Origin: Chthoniobacteraceae bacterium
Lineage (GTDB): Bacteria > Verrucomicrobiota > Verrucomicrobiia > Chthoniobacterales > Chthoniobacteraceae
Direction: 5' to 3'
DNA length: 64,000 nucleotides
NCBI GenBank assembly: GCA_947479475.1
Contig: CANJZW010000005.1
Coordinates: forward strand, 26,468 to 90,467
Every line of letters begins with the position of its first letter. The stretch's first letter is position 1. This document shows, piece by piece, positions 47,578 through 55,185 of this stretch. The translations under genes and the position numbers were made by a program. The notes under the pieces were generated by a model. The model saw nothing but the letters and a program-made list of their open reading frames with translations. It had not been told where the DNA came from and did no database searches.

Positions 47578-48612
47578 ATGAGCACCCAGAATACGTTCCC
47601 AAAACTCCACAACGCCATGTGGCCCGGCTTGGTTGGTAAAGAGCCAGGCACAGATCACCCTCCCATCAGTCTCGAGCGCATGCTCGACCTCACCGCCCGC
47701 GCGGAAGTCGACGGCCACAAGTTTGAAGGCGTGGATCTCTTTCTCTTCCACCCGCATACCGATCCTGATGCGAGCGATGACTCCATCAAGCACATGGCCG
47801 ATTTAATCGCCTCCAAGGGCCTCGCCGTGGGTTCGCTGGTCGCCCCCGTCTGGCCGGGTACTGTGGGGGATTCCTCCATGGGCACTCAGGAACAGCGCGA
47901 GAAATTCGTGCTCGCCGTCAAGAAGGCCTGCCGTATCGCGGGCATCCTGAACAACCACGGAGTCAGGAAGTACGGAGTCATTCGCATTGATTCGGCCGAT
48001 TCACCCGCGCACTGGGCCGCGGATCCCGAGGGAAACACGCACAAGATTGCGCAAACCTTCCGGGAAGCGGGGGCTGTTGCGGCCGCCCATGGCGAACGCC
48101 TTGCCGCCGAGGGGGAAATCTGCTGGGCGGGCATGCACTCCTGGAAATATATCGTCCAGCTTCTTGAAGAAGTGGGAATGCCCGGCACCGTCGGCTTCCA
48201 AGCCGACCTTGCCCACACCTACCTCTACCTGCTCGGGTACAACGCCCCTGAGCACGGCCTGCTTAAAGCTGGCCACAGCCATGCGGAGTTCACCGCAGCT
48301 TACACCCAGATGACCGACGCCCTTAGGCCCTGGACGCTTGATTTTCACGTCGCCCAAAACGACGGTTCGGTTCATGGGACGGGTTCCCACGACAAAACCG
48401 GGCGCCACTGCCTGGCGGACGACCCCAACGGCAAACTGGATATTGTGGAATGCTCTGGATACTGGCTCAAGGGGGCGGCTGAGCGTGGCCTAAAGCATAT
48501 CTGCTGGGATGGATGCATGTTTTCCAACGAGCTGCTTGAGAAACAGGAGACGTGGAACACGATCCTCGCGGCGATGGTCAAGGTGCGGGCCGCACACGGT
48601 TACAGCCTGTAG
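47578..48612 (+). CDS. Xylose isomerase-like TIM-barrel sugar isomerase/epimerase
   Basis: 344 residues from ATG 47578. A TTG at 47572 in the same frame is seven bases after GGAG (47561-47564) and may be the real start; the ATG lies 13 bases away. The AP endonuclease-2/xylose isomerase-like barrel is seen in [72 protein letters not shown] and [20 protein letters not shown]. Asp/His/Glu residues in these would bind divalent metal. A Gfo/Idh/MocA oxidoreductase gene follows 48 bases downstream, a common pairing in sugar or inositol-type catabolism. The substrate is unknown. Confidence 0.82.
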   Translation: MSTQNTFPKLHNAMWPGLVGKEPGTDHPPISLERMLDLTARAEVDGHKFEGVDLFLFHPHTDPDASDDSIKHMADLIASKGLAVGSLVAPVWPGTVGDSSMGTQEQREKFVLAVKKACRIAGILNNHGVRKYGVIRIDSADSPAHWAADPEGNTHKIAQTFREAGAVAAAHGERLAAEGEICWAGMHSWKYIVQLLEEVGMPGTVGFQADLAHTYLYLLGYNAPEHGLLKAGHSHAEFTAAYTQMTDALRPWTLDFHVAQNDGSVHGTGSHDKTGRHCLADDPNGKLDIVECSGYWLKGAAERGLKHICWDGCMFSNELLEKQETWNTILAAMVKVRAAHGYSL

Positions 48613-48660
48613 TCGAGGGTTCGCCATTTAAGATTAGAAGTCATTTATAAGGAAATATTT

Positions 48661-49806
48661 ATGTCTAAAAAAACGCTGAACGTCGGAATCGTCGGCTACG
48701 GCTTCATGGGCCGCACCCACGCCAACGCCTTCCGGAAGGTGGTCAATTTTTTCGACCTGCCCATCACGCCCGTCCTTAAGGCGGCTTGCGGCAGGGATGA
48801 AGCCAAGCTCAAGTCCTACTGCGAACGCTGGGGCTGGGAAACGGCCGAGACGGACTGGCGCAAGCTGATAGACCGCAAGGATATCGATGTCATCGACATC
48901 TGCACCCCCAACGATTCCCACGCCGAAATCGCCATCGCCGCCGCCCGCGCCGGCAAGATGGTCATGTGTGAAAAACCCCTGGCCATGGACGGACCGCAGG
49001 GCGAGGAAATGGTGCGCGAAATCGAGAAGGCCGGCGTCTCCAACATGGTCTGGTACAACTACCGCCGGGTCCCCGCGGTGACCTTTGCCAAACAGCTCAT
49101 CGACGAGGGCCGCCTCGGCCGCATTTTCCACTACCGCGCCAAGTTCCTCCAGGATTGGACCATCAGCGCTGAACTCCCCCAGGGGGGAGCCGGCCTCTGG
49201 CGTCTCGACGCCGCCGCCGCAGGTTCCGGCGTCACGGGCGATTTGCTCGCGCACTGCATTGATACGGCCCTCTGGCTCAATGGCAACATCAACACGGTGA
49301 GTGCGATGACCGAAACCTTCATCAAGGAGCGCACCCACAGCCTCACCGGTGAAAAGCAGGCCGTCAAAATCGACGATGCCTGCGCGTTCCTCGCCCGCTT
49401 CGACAACGGGTCGCTTGCCACTTTTGAGTCCACGCGTTACGCCCGCGGTCACAAGGCCCTTTACACCTTTGAAATCAACGGTGAAAACGCCTCCATTGCC
49501 TGGGACTTGCACGATCTCCACCGCCTCCAGTACTTCGATCACCGCGATCGGGGCAACCTTCGCGGCTGGCGTTCGATCCACGTCACCGACGGCGACCACC
49601 CGTACATGAGCAAGTGGTGGGTGCCCGGTTTGCAGATCGGCTACGAGCACACCTTCGTGCATCAGGTGGCGGACTTCTTTGAAGGCGTGGCGTCGGGACA
49701 GCCCGCCGCGCCGACCTTCCGGGATGCCCTGGAAACGCAGTACGTGTGCGACGCGGTGCTGGATTCGGCCAAGACCGGCCGCTGGCACGATGTGAAGCAC
49801 GTGTAG
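48661..49806 (+). CDS. Gfo/Idh/MocA family NAD(P)-dependent oxidoreductase
   Basis: A 381-residue enzyme. The N-terminal Rossmann fold has [34 protein letters not shown] [19 protein letters not shown] and the EKP motif in [11 protein letters not shown]. The C-terminal domain has [21 protein letters not shown], which includes the usual D/H pair. It probably oxidises a sugar or polyol, cooperating with the isomerase gene 48 bases upstream. The stop codon is followed directly by a 10-bp tandem repeat array and a strong terminator. Confidence 0.9.
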   Translation: MSKKTLNVGIVGYGFMGRTHANAFRKVVNFFDLPITPVLKAACGRDEAKLKSYCERWGWETAETDWRKLIDRKDIDVIDICTPNDSHAEIAIAAARAGKMVMCEKPLAMDGPQGEEMVREIEKAGVSNMVWYNYRRVPAVTFAKQLIDEGRLGRIFHYRAKFLQDWTISAELPQGGAGLWRLDAAAAGSGVTGDLLAHCIDTALWLNGNINTVSAMTETFIKERTHSLTGEKQAVKIDDACAFLARFDNGSLATFESTRYARGHKALYTFEINGENASIAWDLHDLHRLQYFDHRDRGNLRGWRSIHVTDGDHPYMSKWWVPGLQIGYEHTFVHQVADFFEGVASGQPAAPTFRDALETQYVCDAVLDSAKTGRWHDVKHV

Positions 49807-49810
49807 CCTC

Positions 49811-49890
49811 GGTCCAGGCGGGTCCAGACGGGTCCAGACGGGTCCAGACGGGTCCAGACGGGTCCAGACGGGTCCAGACGGGTCCAGACG
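49811..49890. repeat. Eight tandem 10-bp repeats GGTCCAGACG
   Basis: One variant unit (GGTCCAGGCG at 49811) is followed by seven exact units starting at 49821, 49831, 49841, 49851, 49861, 49871 and 49881. The array begins four bases after the oxidoreductase stop and ends just before a terminator hairpin. The 10-base period is close to one helical turn. Confidence 0.9.
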
Positions 49891-49893
49891 GGT

Positions 49894-49936
49894 GGGCCGG
49901 GCCGGGAGAGCATCCCCGCCCGGCCCTTGCTTTTTT
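49894..49936 (+). terminator. Strong terminator of the isomerase-oxidoreductase operon
   Basis: GGGCCGGGC (49894-49902) pairs with GCCCGGCCC (49918-49926), with further GGG/CCC pairing inside the loop and TTGCTTTTTT after the stem. It follows the 10-bp repeat array. Confidence 0.85.
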
Positions 49937-49972
49937 GGGCGGCTTCTCTCAGTCGCCTAGGTCTGCAATAAA

Positions 49973-50008
49973 AAAAGCCGCTCCCAGGCAGACCCGGGAG
50001 CGGCTTTT
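49973..50008. terminator. Bidirectional terminator hairpin
   Basis: AAAAGCCGCTCCC (49973-49985) pairs with GGGAGCGGCTTTT (49996-50008) around a 10-base loop. A-runs and T-runs flank both sides. It lies 46 bases after the stop of the small minus-strand Cys-rich gene and is its likely terminator. Confidence 0.85.
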
Positions 50009-50054
50009 CGAATTTAAACTAGCGAGGCGCTAGCCTAATGAACTACTCATTGAA

Positions 50055-50228
50055 CTATTTATTGCACTTGGCGCAGACTTTTCCGGCGGCCTTAGCTTCC
50101 ACGCAGCAGGGATGTGCGCAGTCTTTGCCAGCGGCCTTTGCCTTGTCGCAGCAGGACTCTGCGAAGACGGGGGCTGCGAAGAGTGAGAACGCCAGGGAGG
50201 CAATAGTGAGGATTTTGGTGATGTTCAT
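50055..50228 (-). CDS. 57-residue exported Cys-rich peptide with two repeats
   Basis: A short minus-strand gene from ATG 50228 to TAG at 50055-50057. The N-terminus is a clean signal peptide (MNITKILTIASLAFSLFAAP, ending VFA). The mature part has two 15-residue repeats: CCDKAKAAGKDCAHP (residues 26-40) and CCVEAKAAGKVCAKC (residues 41-55), ending in CNK. The pattern CC-x9-C is repeated, giving seven Cys in about 32 mature residues. It probably binds metal or forms disulfides in the periplasm. A terminator hairpin follows. No family is recognised with confidence, though similar small Cys-rich peptides exist in related bacteria as far as I can recall. It is separated from the gspD gene by about 150 bases on the opposite strand. 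Confidence 0.75.
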   Translation of the reverse strand: MNITKILTIASLAFSLFAAPVFAESCCDKAKAAGKDCAHPCCVEAKAAGKVCAKCNK

Positions 50229-50382
50229 AGCAGCTTCATGGATACAGAAGGCGCGAAGATTTGCCAGTAGGAAATTAGTGATTTGCGCAGAAATTTGTTT
50301 TTCCCGCTCAAGCGTGCTTATCTATTGGTGCTAGTTGGAAGTTGCCTTAAAGCGCCAAGCAATCGAGAGTCAAAACACCGTC

Positions 50383-52842
50383 ATGCCCCTCCCAATGCGA
50401 TCCTCCTGTTTTCTGCTACCTCTGGCCGCCCTAGTTGCCGCACCTTTTAGTGTGCCGCTGGTCCTGCAAGCGCAGGTTGATCGGGCGCAGGGGGAGATGA
50501 TCAAGCTGACTTTTCCGAATGCGGATGTTCGCGATGTGCTCACTCAATACGAACTTCTCGTTGGGAAACACATTATTTATGACAATACAGTTCAGGGGCA
50601 GGTGAACATCAACGTGCCGGAGGTGCCCAAGGAAGAGGCGATCCGGATTATCGAGATCACTCTGCTAATGAACGGGTATCATTTGGTGCCCTCTGACTCG
50701 GACCCGAACCTGATCAAGGCCACCGGCATCGGCCGCTCGCCACGCCAGGTGGGCGTTCCCATTCTAGCGGAACCCGAGCCTATACCCGAAGGCGAACAGG
50801 TCATCATGTACCTGATAAAGCTCCAGTACGCGGATCCCACCGAACTGGCCCAGGTGTTGCAGCAGGCGATGCCTGCTTCCCGGCAGGAATACGCGCCCAA
50901 CATTGTGGCTTTGCCGAAGGCGCAGTCGATCATCATCACCGAAAACACGGCGATTTTGCGGGGTTTGATGCGCATTGTGCGTGCCGCAGATCTGGAGCCA
51001 ACCAAGGTGGAGGGCGAATTCCTCACGCTGCAACGTGCTTCTGCCAAGGACGTGGTGCAGATGCTTGAAAAGCTTTTTGAAAAGCCCCAGTCAGCCCCCG
51101 GAGTCTCGGCGCCCCGACCGGTGGCGCAACCGGCCGCCCCGGCAGGTCAGCCTGGCGCCCCGGCAGCTCCCGTTTCCCAGCTCACCACTGTGGAAATCGG
51201 CGGCATGACAGAGGACTCGATGCTCTCGGGCAAGGTTCGTCTCACGGCGGACGAGCGCACGAACCGGATCTACGTAGTCACCCGGCCCGTGAACCTGCCA
51301 GTTATCCGCAAATTAATTCAGGAGTTTGACTTGGACGTTCCCTTCAGCGAACCGATGGTGCGTCCGCTGAAGTTTGTTTCGGCGGGAGATATTCTCGACG
51401 CCTTGGTCAAGGCAGTCTCCGATCCGGGCACCAAGGATGCGGGGGTCACGGGTGCGTCGGGAGGCCAGGGCCAGCGTCCCCAAACGCCGACGCCGGCTCA
51501 AAATGCATCGCCCTTTGGAAATCAGGGCGGGCGCAGTGGTTTGGGCGGTTCCCAGTCGAGTGCGCAGTCTCTGAGCTTGCAGACCGAACCGCGGGAGATC
51601 ATCCCGCAGACGGTCTTGGTTGGGAACGCGCGAATCATGGCGGACAAGCGGCGTAACGCGATCCTTGTGATCGGGAGCACGGACATCAAGGAAAAAGTTA
51701 GTAACATCCTCCAGCAGTTGGATGTGCGCACGCCACAGGTGATGCTGACGACGGTGATCGGCGAACTGACCCTCTCGGAAGGAGAGGAGTTCGGCGCCAC
51801 CTACATTTTGCACAACGGCAACCGCAGCGTCCTCACGGGAACGACAGTGAACACCGGATCCGGCGCAACGACAACTCCGGGTATCGTGAATATAGGGAAC
51901 AACTCCATGACCCTCAACTTGGCGCAGCTCCTCAGCAACACGGCTGTGACGCGCGCCCTCTCGGGTGGGGCAGGGGGGTTGGGAGGGTTTGTTTCTGCGG
52001 GCGACTCGCTGGGTGCCTTGGTGACGGCACTGGAATCCACCAGCAAGTTCAAGGTGACATCGAGGCCAAGTCTGTTTGCCAGCAACAACAAGAAAGCGCA
52101 AATTATTAGCGGGGAACGCATTGCTGTTATCCAGGGGACCCAGTCCGGCTTGGGGACGGGCTCCAGCCTGGTTCAGCAGAATTCGGTCAGCTACATCGAC
52201 GTGAATCTGGACCTTCAGGTGGTGCCTCTGATTAACAGCGACAAGGAAGTCTACCTTGAAGTTGCCCAGACGCTGGCCGAGGTCACGGGAAGCTCCAAAA
52301 TTGGTACCGACGATTATCCGATCATCTCCAACCGGCAATTGCAGACGGCCGTCATGGTTCCCAACGAGGGGACCCTCGTTTTAGGAGGTTTGATCAAGGA
52401 CCGGCGCAATAAAAAGACCGGCGGGATTCCCGTGCTGGGCAAGATTCCCTTGCTTGGGGGGCTATTCCGCAGCACCTCGATGAACAAGGACCGCACCGAA
52501 CTGGTGGTTTTGATCCGCCCCTCGGTCACCGTCGGCCCCGAAGACACTTATGACGTCCGGGACCGGAATATGCGTCCGCTCAAGATTCCCGTGAATTTGG
52601 AGGACGACCTCATTTTTGGCGAACAGGTGTCTCAAAAGAAATCCAAGCCCGAGCCAGCCAAGCCTTTCCGGGCAAACCCCGCGGGCGTGCGCACGGCGGA
52701 CGAAGTAGCCGCTGGTTCCCCCAAGACGCCCCCGCCCGCCGCACCCGCCGCAGCCGAATACACGGCTCCACCCGCTGTCGAAGCGGTGGCCGTTCCCAAG
52801 AAAAAGGCGCCTAAAAACGCGGCCCCTGCGGGCGCCCTTTAA
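50383..52842 (+). CDS. gspD: Type II secretion secretin (GspD-like)
   Basis: 819 residues from ATG 50383; a TTG at 50335 in frame is possible but would extend the signal peptide region. The signal peptide is MPLPMRSSCFLLPLAALVAA with VLQAQ. N-domains follow (KLTFPNADVRDVLTQYELLV; NINVPEVPKEEAIRIIEITL; VMYLIKLQYADPTELAQVLQ-type repeats). The secretin domain occupies about residues 440-730, with GDSLGALVTALESTSKFKVT and the late NEGTLVLGGLIKDRRNKKTG, IPVLGKIPLLGGLFRST. A disordered Ala/Pro tail ends the protein. It forms the outer-membrane channel of the type II secretion system. GspE starts 11 bases downstream. Confidence 0.92.
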   Translation: MPLPMRSSCFLLPLAALVAAPFSVPLVLQAQVDRAQGEMIKLTFPNADVRDVLTQYELLVGKHIIYDNTVQGQVNINVPEVPKEEAIRIIEITLLMNGYHLVPSDSDPNLIKATGIGRSPRQVGVPILAEPEPIPEGEQVIMYLIKLQYADPTELAQVLQQAMPASRQEYAPNIVALPKAQSIIITENTAILRGLMRIVRAADLEPTKVEGEFLTLQRASAKDVVQMLEKLFEKPQSAPGVSAPRPVAQPAAPAGQPGAPAAPVSQLTTVEIGGMTEDSMLSGKVRLTADERTNRIYVVTRPVNLPVIRKLIQEFDLDVPFSEPMVRPLKFVSAGDILDALVKAVSDPGTKDAGVTGASGGQGQRPQTPTPAQNASPFGNQGGRSGLGGSQSSAQSLSLQTEPREIIPQTVLVGNARIMADKRRNAILVIGSTDIKEKVSNILQQLDVRTPQVMLTTVIGELTLSEGEEFGATYILHNGNRSVLTGTTVNTGSGATTTPGIVNIGNNSMTLNLAQLLSNTAVTRALSGGAGGLGGFVSAGDSLGALVTALESTSKFKVTSRPSLFASNNKKAQIISGERIAVIQGTQSGLGTGSSLVQQNSVSYIDVNLDLQVVPLINSDKEVYLEVAQTLAEVTGSSKIGTDDYPIISNRQLQTAVMVPNEGTLVLGGLIKDRRNKKTGGIPVLGKIPLLGGLFRSTSMNKDRTELVVLIRPSVTVGPEDTYDVRDRNMRPLKIPVNLEDDLIFGEQVSQKKSKPEPAKPFRANPAGVRTADEVAAGSPKTPPPAAPAAAEYTAPPAVEAVAVPKKKAPKNAAPAGAL

Positions 52843-52853
52843 AGCACCTTCCC

Positions 52854-54560
52854 ATGAGCGCGCGTCAGGCATTGGTGGGATTATTACAGGCCACGGGAGT
52901 GGAGTCGCTGGAAGCCGCCGAGGCTTTGGCGGCGCTCCCGCCTCCGATTGGAGGAAGCTGGACTGTGGCAGCGCTGGACTCCGGCAAGGTCGACGAAGTC
53001 CGCCTGGCCCAGGAGTTGGCGAGGATGGGCCGCGCGGAGTATCTCGCGGTTGAGTCCGTCCAGGTGGAGCGATCGGTGCTCGAACTGCTGCCAAGCCGGC
53101 TAGTCTTTAAGCATCACATCCTTCCCCTTAAAGTGGGGGAAAAAGGCGTTCAAATAGCGACTTACGATATTTTCAACATGGCGGCGCGCCGTCTTGCCGA
53201 GCAGCAGCTGGCAGGCAAGAAAGTAGAGTGGATCTTGTGCGCCCGTGCGCCGCTGTTGCGGACGATCAAGTCGTTGTACGGCGTGGGGGCCGAAACGCTG
53301 GAGGAACTGTTGCAGTCCACCCGCTACGACAACCAGGAGGAACGAGAAGAAGCCCACGACATAGGCAGCGACGATCCGGAAGCGAGCGTTGTGAAGTTCG
53401 TGAACCAGATCATCCGCGAGGCCATCCACGAGCGCGCCACCGACATCCACGTTGAGCCTCTCGAAAACGACCTGCGCATCCGCTACCGGATTGACGGGAT
53501 CCTGCATGAAGTGGCCGTGCCTCCGCAGTTGAGGCGCTTGCAGAGCGCCATCATTTCGCGCTTGAAGGTCATGGCCCACATGGACATCGCCGAGCGTCGG
53601 CTCCCGCAGGACGGCCGTATCAACCTTCAGACGGCGGGAGGCGCCATCGACGTGCGTGTGTCCACGATTCCTACCGTCAACGGCGAGAGCATTTCGCTGC
53701 GTCTTTTGAGCCGCAGCGACACACTCCAGTTCGGTCTCGACCGGCTCGACATGACAGCCGCGCAGATGAGCGTCGTTCAGAGCCTTCTGACGCTGCCCAA
53801 CGGGATCATCATGGTGACGGGGCCGACAGGTTCCGGGAAATCCACCACGCTTTACTCGTTTTTGACCTCCATCAATTCGGTGGTCCGGCGCATCATCACC
53901 ATCGAGGAACCGGTGGAATACCGGCTTCCCGGGGTTTCCCAAATCGACGTCAAACCGGAGATCAACCTGACCTTCGCCAACGGGCTGCGCGCCATTTTGC
54001 GGCAGGATCCCAACGTTGTGATGGTCGGCGAAATTCGCGACTTCGAGACGGCGGAAATCGCCATCCGGGCCGCGATGACCGGCCACGTTGTGTTTTCGAC
54101 GCTACACACCAACGATGCCGTCGGCGGGATCACCCGTCTGCTCGACATGGGGATCGAGCCCTTCCTGCTCGCAAGCGTGGTGCGCGCGTTTCTAGCGCAG
54201 CGTCTGGTGCGCACCCTTTGCACCCATTGCCGCGAGCCGTCCGAATATCCCGAGGAATACCTCAAGGAACTGGGCTTCGTGGTGCCGGAGGGGACGGTTC
54301 TTTACAAGGGGCGCGGTTGCGAGCGCTGCCGGCAAACCGGCTACCGAGGCCGGACGGCGATTTACGAAATTTGCGTGCTCACCGAACCGTTGCGCCGGTT
54401 GGTGGTTAAAAAGGGCACGGGCTCTGAAATGAAAAACCGCGCCGTTTTGGACGGGATGGGAACACTCCGTGCGGATGGTTGGCGGCGCGTTCTGCGTGGG
54501 CAGACTACGATCGAAGAGGTGTTGCGTGTCACGCAGGCCGACGATCTACCAGACGAGTAG
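52854..54560 (+). CDS. gspE: Type II secretion/pilus assembly ATPase (GspE-like)
   Basis: A 568-residue ATPase. An N-terminal MshEN-like domain (about 10-150) precedes the ATPase core. Walker A is GPTGSGKSTT (about residue 323), followed by an IEEPVEYRLPGVSQ stretch, the Asp box around LRQDPNVVMVGEIRDFETAE and the His box TGHVVFSTLHTNDAVGGITR. A zinc-binding Cys tetrad is formed by CTHC (about 456) and CERC (about 490). It powers secretion or pilus extension in the cytoplasm. It starts 11 bases after gspD. No gspF, gspG or other T2SS genes are present in this window. Confidence 0.94.
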   Translation: MSARQALVGLLQATGVESLEAAEALAALPPPIGGSWTVAALDSGKVDEVRLAQELARMGRAEYLAVESVQVERSVLELLPSRLVFKHHILPLKVGEKGVQIATYDIFNMAARRLAEQQLAGKKVEWILCARAPLLRTIKSLYGVGAETLEELLQSTRYDNQEEREEAHDIGSDDPEASVVKFVNQIIREAIHERATDIHVEPLENDLRIRYRIDGILHEVAVPPQLRRLQSAIISRLKVMAHMDIAERRLPQDGRINLQTAGGAIDVRVSTIPTVNGESISLRLLSRSDTLQFGLDRLDMTAAQMSVVQSLLTLPNGIIMVTGPTGSGKSTTLYSFLTSINSVVRRIITIEEPVEYRLPGVSQIDVKPEINLTFANGLRAILRQDPNVVMVGEIRDFETAEIAIRAAMTGHVVFSTLHTNDAVGGITRLLDMGIEPFLLASVVRAFLAQRLVRTLCTHCREPSEYPEEYLKELGFVVPEGTVLYKGRGCERCRQTGYRGRTAIYEICVLTEPLRRLVVKKGTGSEMKNRAVLDGMGTLRADGWRRVLRGQTTIEEVLRVTQADDLPDE

Positions 54561-55185
54561 CAGGCATTTGGTTTGGGCGGTTTTGGGGCGCGAAGCGCCC
54601 CGTTGATTCCGTCTCGGCGCTTGAAGGCAGTCCAGTGCTCCGGTGGTTGCGGCGAAACTCAGTCTCGAACCTAAACACCCGGGGCAAAGGGCTTGGGTTT
54701 TATGCACTGCCGTTTTCCTATCGCAGTTTGCGAAGCGGCAGGCAGGGGATCCTCCAGCCACATGCGCTGGTTGGAATGCACGGCGGCTACAAAAACTTCC
54801 CAGTCCACCTTCGGAGCTAGACGTGAGGCTCAGGCTGCCGGTCAGGTAATCTTGGAGTTGCCGGTGTGGGGAGGAAGTATAACCCTAAAAACGGCAATGG
54901 AGGAGCGAACCGCGACTCCATTGCCGTTTTTAGGGTAAAGTCTTTTTTGGCTTTGCCCTGCTGGCCGTCTGCGTCAACGGGGCGGCAAATAGTCGATGGT
55001 AGGAGCGCATAAGCGGCCCTTCGGTGAGGACCGCTGTCTTTGGCGGCAAACTCCTCGCGCAGCGCGCTTCGGAGCGCGTGCGTAGAATTTGTGGAGGGAG
55101 TTTCGCTTTTTCCTATGGAAATGGGGGGAACGCCGCTTTGCTAGTGAGGTTCCCAGAGAGATAAGGAACCCACCCAGCCCCCCCT
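54561..55185. other. Gene-poor region with a perfect inverted repeat
   Basis: 625 bases between gspE and the beta-propeller phosphoesterase. Short open frames occur but none carries a domain motif. Apart from the 21-bp inverted repeat at 54882-54936, I see no RNA gene, promoter element or mobile element that I can support. Confidence 0.5.
54882..54936. repeat. Perfect 21-bp inverted repeat with 13-base loop
   Basis: The left arm (54882-54902, beginning ACCCTAAAAACGG) and the right arm (54916-54936, ending CCGTTTTTAGGGT) are exact reverse complements. A T-run (54942-54947) follows five bases past the right arm, so a terminator for gspDE is possible. The distance of more than 300 bases from gspE and the exceptional perfection also allow a mobile-element or regulatory origin. 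Confidence 0.85.

Noticed and set aside
49811..49890. CRISPR-like array
   Set aside because: The 10-bp units are directly adjacent without spacers, and no cas genes are present.
54643..54849. Short plus-strand open frame in the gap after gspE
   Set aside because: No recognisable motif, signal or ribosome site, and the surrounding sequence has no coding pattern.
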